The notes: generated by a model not told the origin, from the sequence alone. A DNA stretch of 64,000 nt from Pelagibacterium sp. (GCA_002723255.1 PBNW01000016.1:24646-88645); one strand, 5' to 3'; positions 1 through 8,146 are shown, numbered from the stretch's first letter. A program made the numbers and translations.

Positions 1-281
1 GCAAGGTGGTGGCCATCGACCGGTCGGCCAGGGCGATCGCATTGGCGCGAACCGGATCGGTGCAGGAAATGGCGGCGGGCCTTCTCGAATTCCGGCAAAT
101 AGCAATCGAGGATCTTACGCTCGAGCGCGGAGAGGCGCCGTTCGATCTGGCCGTGGCAGTGCGCGTGGGCGCACTCGACGGGCGCCATCCTGAAACGGGC
201 CTGAAGGCGCACGCGGTGCTTGCCAAGGTGCTCAAACCAGACGGGCAGCTGTGGGTCGACGGGCGCCCTGTCTCCCTTTGA
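1..281 (+). CDS. Class I SAM-dependent methyltransferase, C-terminal part (5' truncated by window)
   Basis: The reading frame is open from the window edge and stops with TGA at 279-281. The visible 93 residues begin just before VVAIDRSA, which looks like the acidic end of motif I (strand beta2) of a Rossmann-fold methyltransferase. They continue with a PFDLAVAVRV stretch resembling motif IV and a VLKPDGQLWV stretch typical of the post-motif strand ('LKPGG.l'). Substrate cannot be inferred because the N-terminal half lies outside the window. A promoter and RBS for the next gene follow in a 195-bp gap, so the two are probably separate transcripts. Confidence rests on the motif order, not on a full-length match. 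Confidence 0.6.
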   Translation, partial: KVVAIDRSARAIALARTGSVQEMAAGLLEFRQIAIEDLTLERGEAPFDLAVAVRVGALDGRHPETGLKAHAVLAKVLKPDGQLWVDGRPVSL

Positions 282-476
282 AAGCGAGGTATGCCATCGT
301 GTTGCATGCGCAGCACACCGAAATTTGATTGTTTTTCAATGCTATTGCTGTGTGGAACCAAGTGTTTCCTGTCCCGTTCGGTTGCCGCGGGGAAAAACAG
401 AACAAGCCAATACCGGACCGGCCATCGCGCCGGCTTCGGAAAGAGGTTTGTTCGCCCAAGCAACGGAGTACGAACA

Positions 477-1139
477 ATGAAAAACGCTCTTGCAAAAACA
501 GTTCTGGCAACAACAGCCGGACTTTTGATGACGGGAACGGCGCTGGCGCAGACCGCCACGGCCACCGCAACGACCGACCTCAACATCCGCTCGGGCCCCG
601 GCCCGCAGTTTGAAACCGTGGGCGTGATCGCCTCGGGCGACAGCGCCACGGTGACCGGCTGTGTGGCGGATTCGATGTGGTGCGAAATCGATTATGACGG
701 CACCATGGGCTATGCCTATTCCGACTATCTGACCGTCGCGGCCCAGGCTCAGGGTGAGCCTATCGTTCTGACCGAACGTCCGCCCGAACTGGTGGGCGTT
801 GCCGAACCCTCCACAACCGCCAATTCGACGGTGACCGGCGCGGCCGGTGGCGCGATTGCCGGTGCCCTGATCGGTGGGCCCGTTGGGGCCGCTATCGGTG
901 CCGGGCTGGGCGCGACGGCCGGGGTCGTCGTCGATCCGCCGGAAAGCGCGCGCACTTATGTGACGTCCAACCCCATGGAGCCGGTCTATCTGGAAGGTGA
1001 AGTGGTGGTCGGGGCTCAGGTGCCCGAAACGGTGACGGCCGAGGCTATCCCGGACTACGAATATGACTACGTCTATATCAACGGTCAGCCGGTGCTGATC
1101 GACCCGGCCAGCCGGGAAATCGTTTATGTCTTCCGCTAA
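477..1139 (+). CDS. Secreted SH3-domain / DUF1236 protein with glycine-zipper segment
   Basis: A 220-residue exported protein. A signal peptide (residues 1-23, lysine near the start, hydrophobic core, cleavage after ALA) is followed by a bacterial SH3 domain (about 25-82; hallmarks LNIRSGPG, VTGC, WCEI, GYAYSDYL). Next come a glycine-rich membrane-associating zipper (about 120-150, repeated GxxxG/AxxxG) and a C-terminal DUF1236 segment (about 165-220, ending in VYVFR). This combination is common in Rhizobiales envelope proteins; the SH3b part probably binds peptidoglycan or another envelope ligand. The ATG at 477 is chosen because GGAG lies about 8 bp upstream and it gives a clean signal peptide. 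A strong hairpin terminator follows. The exact role is unknown. Confidence 0.85.
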   Translation: MKNALAKTVLATTAGLLMTGTALAQTATATATTDLNIRSGPGPQFETVGVIASGDSATVTGCVADSMWCEIDYDGTMGYAYSDYLTVAAQAQGEPIVLTERPPELVGVAEPSTTANSTVTGAAGGAIAGALIGGPVGAAIGAGLGATAGVVVDPPESARTYVTSNPMEPVYLEGEVVVGAQVPETVTAEAIPDYEYDYVYINGQPVLIDPASREIVYVFR

Positions 1140-1160
1140 AGCCGGATGACCGAGACAGTG

Positions 1161-1188
1161 GGGCGGCCCTGCGGGGCCGCCCTTTTTT
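1161..1188 (+). terminator. Rho-independent terminator after the SH3/DUF1236 gene
   Basis: A perfect 9-bp GC stem (GGGCGGCCC at 1161-1169 with GGGCCGCCC at 1174-1182), a 4-nt loop and six T residues at 1183-1188. It begins 21 bp after the stop codon. Confidence 0.92.
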
Positions 1189-1249
1189 GTCGCGCGATCG
1201 AACCGAAAAAGTCTGCAACTTTTTCTGATCGCGCTTAAGGCCGCCCCTT

Positions 1250-2263
1250 TTATTTGACCGAAATCACCTGCCCGGTTTTCAGGCTCTCGCTGGCGGCTTC
1301 GGCCAGTTTCTGGGCCATCAGCCCGTCATGGCCCGAGGCACGCGGGGCTTCCCCCTGCTCGAGAAAATCGAGGAATTTGTGAATTTCGGCGGTGTAGGCG
1401 GCCTGATAACGCTCGACGAAGGAAAAAGGGATCTTGTCCTGGATCCAGCCGGCGTCATTGGCGAGCTCGACCGTGGTGTCGTGGATATTGGCGGCGCGTA
1501 AAAGCCCTTTTGAACCATGGACTTCAATGCGCTGATCGTGGCCATAGGTGGCACGGCGGGAATTGGTGATGACGACGATCTTGCCCGAAGCGGTCTGCAT
1601 CTGGACGCTGGCGGTGTCGATATCGCCGGCCTTACCGATTTCGGGGTCGGTGAGGACGCCACCAAGGGCGTGGACGGCGACCGGCTCTTCATCGCCCAAA
1701 AGAAAGCGGGCCATGTCGAAATCGTGGATCATCATGTCGCGGTAGAGCCCACCCGAGCGCTCGATATAGGAGACGGGGGGTGCAGACGGATCGCGGCAGG
1801 TGATGGTGATGATTTCAGGATCGCCGATTTCGCCCGAGCGCAGGCGCTTTTCGAGGGCAGCGAAGTTGGGATCGTAGCGCCGGTGAAAGCCGATCATCAA
1901 GGGAACGCCTGCTTTTTCAACGACTTGCAGGCAAGCCTCGATCCGCTCGACCGAAAGGGATACCGGCTTTTCGCACAGGATGGCCTTGCCGGCGCGGGCG
2001 GCCTGTTCGATCAGGTCAGCATGGGTGTCGGTGGGGGTGGCGATGAGGATGGCATCGATGTCGGAGGACGCGATGATGTCCTCGACGGATGCGGTCTTTG
2101 CGCCGACGACAGCGGCCAGTTTTTCTGCCGCGTCGGGCATGGCGTCGGCGATATAGCCGACGGTGGCGCGGCCCGAGGACGCGATGGCGCGGCCCGAGGA
2201 CGCGATGGCGCGGGCGTGGACATTGCCGATGCGGCCCGCCCCCAGAATTCCGAAACGCAGCAT
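1250..2263 (-). CDS. iolG: myo-Inositol 2-dehydrogenase (Gfo/Idh/MocA family)
   Basis: Oxidises myo-inositol to 2-keto-myo-inositol with NAD+, the first step of the iol pathway. The 337-residue product has a Rossmann GAGRIGNVHA motif at residues 7-16, the EKP dinucleotide/substrate motif near residue 100, and the MMIHDFDM segment that supplies the catalytic Asp and His of the family. ATG at 2263 is chosen because GGGAGGG lies 7-8 bp upstream and the Rossmann fold starts immediately. It is divergent from iolC. Odd feature: the segment AIASSGR occurs twice in tandem right after the first Rossmann helix, from an exact 21-bp DNA duplication (2165-2206), lengthening the connection to strand beta2 by seven residues. 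Whether the enzyme tolerates this cannot be told from sequence. Confidence 0.9.
   Translation of the reverse strand: MLRFGILGAGRIGNVHARAIASSGRAIASSGRATVGYIADAMPDAAEKLAAVVGAKTASVEDIIASSDIDAILIATPTDTHADLIEQAARAGKAILCEKPVSLSVERIEACLQVVEKAGVPLMIGFHRRYDPNFAALEKRLRSGEIGDPEIITITCRDPSAPPVSYIERSGGLYRDMMIHDFDMARFLLGDEEPVAVHALGGVLTDPEIGKAGDIDTASVQMQTASGKIVVITNSRRATYGHDQRIEVHGSKGLLRAANIHDTTVELANDAGWIQDKIPFSFVERYQAAYTAEIHKFLDFLEQGEAPRASGHDGLMAQKLAEAASESLKTGQVISVK
2165..2206. repeat. 21-bp in-frame tandem duplication inside iolG
   Basis: Two identical 21-bp units lie head to tail (2165-2185 and 2186-2206), and the following bases begin a third partial unit. On the coding strand this repeats seven residues in the nucleotide-binding domain. 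Confidence 0.95.
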
Positions 2264-2282
2264 GAAACCCTCCCGAAATGCG

Positions 2283-2353
2283 CAGCCAACAAACGCAACA
2301 TTGGCTGTAAAATCTATGGACTTGTGCGATGTTGACCGCGTTGTTGGCCAACA
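2283..2353. promoter_or_regulatory. Paired palindromes in the iolG upstream region
   Basis: CAGCCAA (2283-2289) and TTGGCTG (2301-2307) form a 7-bp inverted repeat with an 11-bp spacer, 20-44 bp upstream of the iolG start. A perfect 12-bp palindrome, TGTTGGCCAACA, lies at 2342-2353. Position suggests an operator for iolG distinct from the site near iolC; the binding protein is unknown. Confidence 0.4.
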
Positions 2354-2406
2354 TTTGCACAATTGCCTTTTTGCTTCACCCGCCGGTGGAATGCAATCGG
2401 AAAAAT

Positions 2407-2420
2407 GGAACATATATTCC
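2407..2420. promoter_or_regulatory. IolR-type operator, GGAA-N6-TTCC
   Basis: GGAACATATATTCC matches the GGAA-N6-TTCC palindrome described for the RpiR-family repressor IolR of rhizobial inositol operons. A second near-match (GGAA-N6-TTTC, 2437-2450) lies exactly 30 bp further on, on the same helix face. The two flank a TTGACA hexamer at 2424-2429 that would be the iolC -35 box. No iolR gene is in the window. Confidence 0.65.
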
Positions 2421-2423
2421 GAA

Positions 2424-2453
2424 TTGACAGATTTTCGGAATTGATGTTTCAAT
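2424..2453 (+). promoter_or_regulatory. Putative sigma-70 promoter of iolCDEB
   Basis: TTGACA at 2424-2429 and a weak TTCAAT at 2448-2453 (18-bp spacing), about 55 bp upstream of the iolC start. The boxes lie between and under the two IolR-like half sites, a position suited to repression. Confidence 0.4.
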
Positions 2454-2508
2454 CGAGGCTATCTAGAAAGGCGACGACTAATCGTCTGGATTGCGGGAGG
2501 CCAGCGCC

Positions 2509-4422
2509 ATGGAAGAGCGGGAGAAGACGCTCGACGTCATCACCATCGGGCGCGCCTCGGTCGACCTTTACGGCCAGCAGATCGGCGCGCGGCTCGAGGA
2601 CGTTGCAAGCTTTGCCAAATCGGTGGGCGGGTGCCCGGCCAATATCGCCATCGGCACGGCGCGGCTGGGGCTCAAATCGGCCTGGCTGGGACGGGTGGGC
2701 GATGAAGCCTTCGGGCGGTTCATCACCGAACAGATGGCCCGCGAGGGCGCTTCGACCGAGGGGATCGTCACCGACAAGGATCGGCTGACGGCGCTGGCCA
2801 TTCTGGGCGTCGAGGACGACGCGCGTTTTCCGCTGATCTTTTATCGCGAGGATTGCGCCGACATGGCGCTGACCGAGGGTGATATTTCCGAGGACTTCAT
2901 CGCGCGGGCCCGGTCGGTGCTGGTGACGGGCACCCATTTTTCCCGGCCGCACACCTCGGCGGCGCAAAAGATCGCCATGACTTTTGCCAAGGGCTATGGC
3001 GCCAAGGTGATCTTCGACATCGATTTTCGTCCCAATCTTTGGGGGCTGGCCGGGCACGGTGCGGGCGAGGAGCGCTATATCCGTTCGCACACGGTGTCCG
3101 AGCGGCTCAAATCGGTGCTGCCCCATTGCGACCTCATCGTGGGAACCGAGGAGGAAATCCTGATCGGCTCAGGAGAGACCGATCTGGATGCCGCGCTCAG
3201 GGCGATCAGACAGGTCTCCTCCGCCCTGATCGTCCTGAAGCGCGGCCTGATGGGGTGCATCGTTTATGATGGCGCGATCCCGGACAATATCGAAGATGGC
3301 ATCGTGGGCAAAGGGTTCCCCATCGACGTTTATAACACGCTGGGGGCCGGGGACGCCTTCATGAGCGGGTTTTTGCGCGGCTGGCTGCGCGGGGAGACGC
3401 TGGAGACCTGTGCGACCTGGGCCAATGCCTGCGGGGCGTTTGCGGTGTCGCGGCTGTTGTGTTCGCCGGAAATCCCCAGTTTCGAGGAGTTGAGCTTTTT
3501 CCTCGAACAGGGCAGCGAATACACCGCGCTGCGCAAGGATCGGGTGCTCAACCACATTCACTGGGCAACGACCGGGCGGCGCAGGGCGTATGCGAGCCTC
3601 AAGGCGCTGGCCATCGACCATCGGAGCCAGTTCGAGGAGATGGCGGAGCGGGCCGGAGCCGACCGGGACCGGATTGCCGGCTTCAAGCTTTTGGCCGTCG
3701 AGGCGGCGGCCAAGGTGGCCGACGGGCGCGACGGGTTCGGGATGCTGCTCGATGAAAAATACGGGCGCGCGGCGCTGTTTGCGGCGGCCAAAGTGCCCGA
3801 CTTCTGGATCGGGCGGCCGGTGGAACTGCCCGGGTCGCGGCCGCTCAAGTTCGAATTTTCACAAGACATGGGCAGCCGGCTGGTCGAATGGCCGGTGGAC
3901 CATACCATCAAATGCCTGGCGTTTTTCCATCCCGACGATCCCGACGATATGCGGCTTGAACAGACCGAAAAGCTGGGTGCGCTTTACGATGCGGCGCGCA
4001 GCGTGGGGCGCGAGGTGCTGATCGAAATCATAGCGGGCAAGAACGGGCCAATGGAGGCCGATACGGTGCCGCGGGTTCTGACCGAGCTTTATTCGGCGGG
4101 GATCAAGCCCGACTGGTGGAAGCTCGAACCACAGGCCGATGCGGGCGCCTGGGCGCTGATCGATGAGACAATCAAGGTCAACGATCCCTGGTGCCGCGGG
4201 GTGGTGCTTTTGGGGCTCGATGCGCCGGCCGACGCGTTGGAAGCGGCGTTCAAGGCAACGGCGGGATCGGCAAGTGTCAAAGGATTTGCCGTGGGGCGGA
4301 CGATCTTTGCCGGTGCCGCCGAAAAATGGTTGGCTGGGGAGATGGACGATAGCGAAGCGGTTGCCGATATGGCCGAGCGGTTCGGGGCGCTGGTGGATGC
4401 ATGGGAGGCGCGGGAGCAATGA
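2509..4422 (+). CDS. iolC: 5-dehydro-2-deoxygluconokinase fused to DUF2090 (IolC-DUF2090)
   Basis: A 637-residue two-domain protein. Residues about 10-325 form a PfkB/ribokinase-type kinase with the N-terminal VGGCPANIA motif and the catalytic LGAGDAF motif near residue 280; this domain phosphorylates 5-dehydro-2-deoxy-D-gluconate in the inositol pathway. Residues about 330-637 form DUF2090, an aldolase-like barrel often fused to IolC in proteobacteria; cleavage of the kinase product (the IolJ step) is a reasonable but unproven role. ATG at 2509 is chosen because GGGAGG lies at 2495-2500; an upstream TTG at 2491 overlaps that RBS. The stop overlaps the iolD start (ATGA), so translation is coupled. 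IolR-type operators lie upstream. Confidence 0.93.
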   Translation: MEEREKTLDVITIGRASVDLYGQQIGARLEDVASFAKSVGGCPANIAIGTARLGLKSAWLGRVGDEAFGRFITEQMAREGASTEGIVTDKDRLTALAILGVEDDARFPLIFYREDCADMALTEGDISEDFIARARSVLVTGTHFSRPHTSAAQKIAMTFAKGYGAKVIFDIDFRPNLWGLAGHGAGEERYIRSHTVSERLKSVLPHCDLIVGTEEEILIGSGETDLDAALRAIRQVSSALIVLKRGLMGCIVYDGAIPDNIEDGIVGKGFPIDVYNTLGAGDAFMSGFLRGWLRGETLETCATWANACGAFAVSRLLCSPEIPSFEELSFFLEQGSEYTALRKDRVLNHIHWATTGRRRAYASLKALAIDHRSQFEEMAERAGADRDRIAGFKLLAVEAAAKVADGRDGFGMLLDEKYGRAALFAAAKVPDFWIGRPVELPGSRPLKFEFSQDMGSRLVEWPVDHTIKCLAFFHPDDPDDMRLEQTEKLGALYDAARSVGREVLIEIIAGKNGPMEADTVPRVLTELYSAGIKPDWWKLEPQADAGAWALIDETIKVNDPWCRGVVLLGLDAPADALEAAFKATAGSASVKGFAVGRTIFAGAAEKWLAGEMDDSEAVADMAERFGALVDAWEAREQ

Positions 4423-6263
4423 CCGAAACGATCAGACTGACCATGGCGCAGGCCGTCGCGCGGTTTCTGGCGGCGCAGATGACCGAGATCGAAGGCGAAC
4501 GAGTGCCGCTGTTTGGCGGGGTGTGGGCGATTTTCGGGCATGGCAATGTCGCGGCCATGGGCGAGGCGCTCTATGGCGTGCGCGAGAAACTGCCGACCTA
4601 TCGCGCCCATAACGAGCAGGGCATGGCCCATGCGGCGATTGCGTTTGCCAAGGCCAGTTTCCGGCGGCGGATGATGGCGTGCACAAGCTCGATCGGGCCG
4701 GGGGCGACCAACATGGTGACCGCGGCGGCAATGGCGCATGTCAACCGGCTGCCGGTCTTGTTTTTGCCCGGCGACGTGTTTGCCAACCGGCGGCCCGATC
4801 CTGTGCTGCAGCAGGTCGAGGATTTTGCCGACGGGACGGTTTCGGCAAACGATTGTTTCAGGCCCGTGTCGCGATATTTCGACCGCATCACGCGGCCCGA
4901 GCAGATCATGCCGGCGCTGCGGCGGGCCCTGCAGGTTCTGACCGATCCGGCCGAGTGCGGGCCGGTGACGCTGGCGCTGTGTCAGGATACGCAAGCGGAA
5001 GCCTATGATTATCCAGTCTCGTTTTTTGCAGAGACGGTGCACACCCAACGCCGGGTGCGGCCCGATGCCGATGAGTTGGCGCGGGCGGTTGCGGCCATCG
5101 AGGGCGCGAAACAGCCGGTGCTGATCGCCGGTGGCGGGGTGCTCTATTCGGGGGCCAGCGATGTGTTGGTACGATTTGCCGAGGCGCACGATATTCCGGT
5201 GATGGAAACGCAGGCGGGGAAATCGGCCCTGCCCCATTCCCATCCCCTCAATATGGGATCGGTGGGCGTGACCGGGACGAGCGCGGCCAATCAATTGGCG
5301 GAACAGGCCGATGTGGTTTTGGCCGTGGGAACGCGGCTGGCCGATTTCACAACGGGATCTTGGGCGCTGTTCAAAAACCCTGACGCCAAGTTCGTGGCGC
5401 TCAACGTGGCGGCGATCGATGCGGGCAAGCATGGGGCAATGCCCCTTCTGGCCGATGCGCGGGTGGGGCTCGAGGCGCTCGGGGACGGGCTGGGGCCATG
5501 GCGGGCGCCACAAAGCTGGCGCGATGCGGCCAACGAGGGCAAACGCGGATGGCTGGACGCGGCCGATGCCGTGACGGCGGCGACCAATGTGCCCCTGCCC
5601 TCGGATGCCCAAGTGATCGGGGCGACCCAGCGGACGATGGGGGACGCAATCGTCGTGTGCGCGGCGGGGGGATTGCCCGGGGAGTTGCACAAGTTGTGGA
5701 AGGCGGAAAGCCCGGGGCGCTATCACCTCGAATACGGGTTTTCAACGATGGGCTACGAGATTGCCGGGGGGCTGGGGGTGAGGCTGGCGCGGCCCAATGA
5801 CGAGGTTGTCGTCATGGTGGGCGATGGCAGCTACATGATGGCCAATTCCGAGCTTTCGACCGCCGTGATGATGGGGCTGGCGCTGACCATCGTCCTGCTC
5901 GACAATCGCGGGTTCGGCTGCATCAACCGGCTGCAAATGGCGACCGGGGGCAAAAATTTCAACAATCTGTTCGAGGATGTGCGCAGAGAGGCGATGCCCG
6001 ATATCGACTTTGTGGGGCATGCAGGCGCGATGGGGGCCCATGCGCAAAAGGTTGGAGGGATTTCCGAGCTGGAAACCGCACTGGCCGAGGCGCGGGCGCG
6101 CGGCGGGGTCAATGTGGTGGTGATCGATACCGACCCGCTGGTCGCGACCGAGGCCGGCGGGCATTGGTGGGACGTTGCGGTGCCCGAGGTGTCCGAGCGG
6201 GCGGATGTGCGTGCGAAGCGGGCGGAGTATGAGGACAAGATCAAGGGGCAGCGGATCGGGTGA
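4419..6263 (+). CDS. iolD: 3D-(3,5/4)-trihydroxycyclohexane-1,2-dione acylhydrolase (decyclizing)
   Basis: A thiamine-diphosphate enzyme that opens the cyclohexane-dione ring to 5-deoxy-D-glucuronate, the third step of inositol breakdown. At 614 residues it has the family length. The N-terminal PYR domain carries the catalytic Glu in an HNEQGMAHAA segment (about residues 64-73). The C-terminal PP domain carries GDGSYMMANSELS beginning near residue 467 and a downstream DNRGFG, the usual GDG...N diphosphate/Mg motif. The ATG overlaps the iolC stop by 4 bp. After the stop come palindromic repeats and a GIY-YIG gene before iolE, an unusual interruption of the operon. Confidence 0.95.
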   Translation: MTETIRLTMAQAVARFLAAQMTEIEGERVPLFGGVWAIFGHGNVAAMGEALYGVREKLPTYRAHNEQGMAHAAIAFAKASFRRRMMACTSSIGPGATNMVTAAAMAHVNRLPVLFLPGDVFANRRPDPVLQQVEDFADGTVSANDCFRPVSRYFDRITRPEQIMPALRRALQVLTDPAECGPVTLALCQDTQAEAYDYPVSFFAETVHTQRRVRPDADELARAVAAIEGAKQPVLIAGGGVLYSGASDVLVRFAEAHDIPVMETQAGKSALPHSHPLNMGSVGVTGTSAANQLAEQADVVLAVGTRLADFTTGSWALFKNPDAKFVALNVAAIDAGKHGAMPLLADARVGLEALGDGLGPWRAPQSWRDAANEGKRGWLDAADAVTAATNVPLPSDAQVIGATQRTMGDAIVVCAAGGLPGELHKLWKAESPGRYHLEYGFSTMGYEIAGGLGVRLARPNDEVVVMVGDGSYMMANSELSTAVMMGLALTIVLLDNRGFGCINRLQMATGGKNFNNLFEDVRREAMPDIDFVGHAGAMGAHAQKVGGISELETALAEARARGGVNVVVIDTDPLVATEAGGHWWDVAVPEVSERADVRAKRAEYEDKIKGQRIG

Positions 6264-6270
6264 TATGTCT

Positions 6271-6436
6271 GGCGCTGCCGTGTACTGGATCCCGGGTCTT
6301 CGCCCGGGATGACGGAGGTGGGGAGGCACGCTTGGGGAAAAGAGGGTCGACCGGTTTGCGAAGGCCGCAGCTATTTTTCCAAAGCTCGTTTCTCCTCCGC
6401 GGTCATCCCGGACTTGATCCGGGATCCAGTATGCTC
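6271..6436. repeat. Pair of inverted GC palindromes (BIME-like) downstream of iolD
   Basis: Unit 1 (about 6282-6313) reads TACTGGATCCCGGG...CCCGGGATGAC around a 6-nt loop. Unit 2 (6402-6431) is the same family in reverse orientation, about 90 bp away. The pair is head to head, and a second similar pair lies on the other side of the GIY-YIG gene. Confidence 0.85.
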
Positions 6437-6453
6437 GGCGATTGAGGGAAACG

Positions 6454-6753
6454 ATGATCGATGAGCGGCACTATTACGTCTATATCCTCGCCAGCGGGAT
6501 CGGCGGAACACTCTATGTCGGGGTCACCAACAATCTGTTCCGGCGGATTCCCGAACACAAGGAGCGGAAAGCAGATCGGTTCACCGCCCGCTATGGTGTC
6601 GACCGGCTGGTCTATTTCGAGGCGCATGACACGATCGATGCGGCGATCGCGCAGGAAAAGCGGATCAAACGCTGGCGGCGAAGCTGGAAGGTGCAACTGA
6701 TCGAAAAAGACAATCCCAACTGGGATGACCGGTTTGCTGCCCTCCAGCCGTAA
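6454..6753 (+). CDS. Small GIY-YIG nuclease-family protein
   Basis: A 99-residue stand-alone GIY-YIG domain. The two signature strands appear as YVYIL (about residues 8-12) and LYVGVT (about 20-25), the catalytic arginine helix as NNLFRRIPEHK, and the metal-binding Glu in a C-terminal AQEKRIKRW helix. Such short proteins (YhbQ/UvrC-like superfamily) are widespread; cellular function is mostly unknown, though structure-specific DNA cleavage is expected from the fold. ATG at 6454 has GAGGGAAA upstream. The gene sits inside the iol operon between two head-to-head pairs of GC palindromes, which suggests insertion together with the repeats. It has no evident role in inositol metabolism. Confidence 0.85.
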   Translation: MIDERHYYVYILASGIGGTLYVGVTNNLFRRIPEHKERKADRFTARYGVDRLVYFEAHDTIDAAIAQEKRIKRWRRSWKVQLIEKDNPNWDDRFAALQP

Positions 6754-7086
6754 GGCCGGGAGATGCACGGTTTAAACCACCGGCGCTGGGGGTACTGGGT
6801 CCCGGGTCTTCGCCCGGGATGACGGGGGTGGGGAGGATGGGTTGGGGAAGACAGAAACGGGTGAAAAGCGACGGAAGCCGAGTTGGGCGTACACGCTTGC
6901 CTCGCCTCCACGGTCATCCCGGACTTGATCCGGGATCCAGTACACTCGGTGACGTTGCAGTCGCAGGGGGTTACGAACGAGGTACATATTGCCGGCGCTG
7001 CCAGGTACCGGGTCCCGGGTCTTCGCCCGGGATGACGGAGATGGGGAGGAGAGGTTTGTGAACACAATGAGAAAGACGACAGAAAA
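6754..7086. repeat. Intergenic repeat block between GIY-YIG gene and iolE
   Basis: This 333-bp gap holds three palindromes of the same family: 6792-6824 (forward), 6912-6942 (reverse) and 7004-7036 (forward), each with a CCCGG-type stem and the flanks ACTGG(G/A)TC and GATGAC. The first two are spaced like the pair at 6282/6402 and share similar inner sequence. No gene is seen; the iolE RBS lies at the right end. Confidence 0.85.
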
Positions 7087-7980
7087 ATGATCCGGATCGG
7101 TGCGAATCCTATCGGGTGGTCCAATGACGACATGATCGAGATTGGCGGGGAGACGCCGTTGGAGGTGTGTCTGGCCGAGGCCAGGGAGGCCGGGTTTACG
7201 GGGATGGAGCTGGGCAACAAGTTTCCGCGTGAGGCCGAAGCGCTTCGGCCGGTGCTCGATGCCCATGGGCATTCTCTGGTTTCGGGGTGGTACTCGACCG
7301 CGCTTTTGGTTCGCGACGAGAACGCCGAGATCGAGGCGGCTGCGGCTCATGCGACGCTATTGCGCGACATGGGGTCCACGGTGATGATCGTGTGCGAGAC
7401 ATCGAATGCCATCCATGGGCAGATGGAGACGCCGCTGTCGGAGCGGCCGATCTTGCCCCATGACACCTGGCCCCGGTTCGGGATGCGGTTGACCGCGTTT
7501 GCGCTCAAGCTCAAGCAGGCCTACGGGCTCGATCTTGTCTATCACCATCACATGGGGACGATCGTTCAGACCGAAGCGGAGATCGACCGGCTGATGGCCT
7601 CGACCGGAGATGCCGTGCATCTGCTGCTCGACACCGGGCACGTCACATGGGGCGGGGGCGATCCGGCGCGGGTGGCGCGCAATCATTTCTCCCGCATCGC
7701 GCATGTGCACACAAAGGATGTGCGCGCCGAAATCATGCTCAAATCGAACTCGGAGGACTGGAGCTTTCTCAAATCGGTGCTGGCCGGGGTCTATACGGTG
7801 CCCGGTGATGGGCTGATCGACTTTTCCTCGGTGTTTGCCGAACTCAAGGGCTATGAGGGCTGGGTTGTGGTCGAGGCCGAACAGGATCCCGAAAAAGCCC
7901 ATCCGCTGACGTATGCGAAGATGGGGTATGGGCATTTGCGCGCGGTGCTGGAGCGGGCCGGGTTCGCGGTGGCCGCGTAA
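7087..7980 (+). CDS. iolE: myo-Inosose-2 dehydratase
   Basis: Dehydrates 2-keto-myo-inositol to 3D-trihydroxycyclohexane-1,2-dione, the second inositol step. The 297-residue product is a xylose-isomerase-like TIM barrel. The family start RIGANPIGWSNDD is present, followed by VYHHHMGT (about 155-162) and LLDTGHVTWGGGDP (about 180-193), which carry metal-ligand Glu/Asp/His positions, and a C-terminal VVVEAEQDP segment. Length and motif order fit IolE. The gene is separated from iolD by 823 bp holding a GIY-YIG gene and repeats, and from iolB by further repeats, yet orientation and order (C-D-E-B) remain as in rhizobia. The RBS is weak. Confidence 0.94.
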   Translation: MIRIGANPIGWSNDDMIEIGGETPLEVCLAEAREAGFTGMELGNKFPREAEALRPVLDAHGHSLVSGWYSTALLVRDENAEIEAAAAHATLLRDMGSTVMIVCETSNAIHGQMETPLSERPILPHDTWPRFGMRLTAFALKLKQAYGLDLVYHHHMGTIVQTEAEIDRLMASTGDAVHLLLDTGHVTWGGGDPARVARNHFSRIAHVHTKDVRAEIMLKSNSEDWSFLKSVLAGVYTVPGDGLIDFSSVFAELKGYEGWVVVEAEQDPEKAHPLTYAKMGYGHLRAVLERAGFAVAA

Positions 7981-8042
7981 GGCGTTCCGGGCCGGGAAAG
8001 GCGGCCGTGGATTGGAGAGGCACTGGGGGGCGTAGCGGCGCA

Positions 8043-8146
8043 CATGGGCCCCGGGTCAAGCCCGGGGCAGCGAGGGGGAGGATGGGCCGTGGCAGGAGCC
8101 GCCAGCGCTGCCGGTTACTGGGTCCCGGAACAGGTCCGGGATGACA
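8043..8146. repeat. Two GC palindromes between iolE and iolB
   Basis: A palindrome at about 8043-8075 starts CATGGGCCCCGGG and closes with CCCGGGGCAGCG. A second at 8115-8146 reads TTACTGGGTCCCGG...CCGGGATGAC. They fill most of the 221-bp gap and could form hairpins in the iol transcript. Confidence 0.8.

Noticed and set aside
4089..5726. Long open frame antisense to iolD (about 545 codons)
   Set aside because: It covers a well-supported gene on the other strand, is rich in Arg, His, Pro and Gly, and shows no domain. High-GC codon bias produces such frames. The same applies to long antisense frames over pit, doeA/eutC, gguB/gguC and the IlvD gene.
6454..6753. GIY-YIG gene as a homing endonuclease in an intron or intein
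   Set aside because: It lies between complete genes, no split gene or intron boundary is visible, and it lacks a separate DNA-binding domain.
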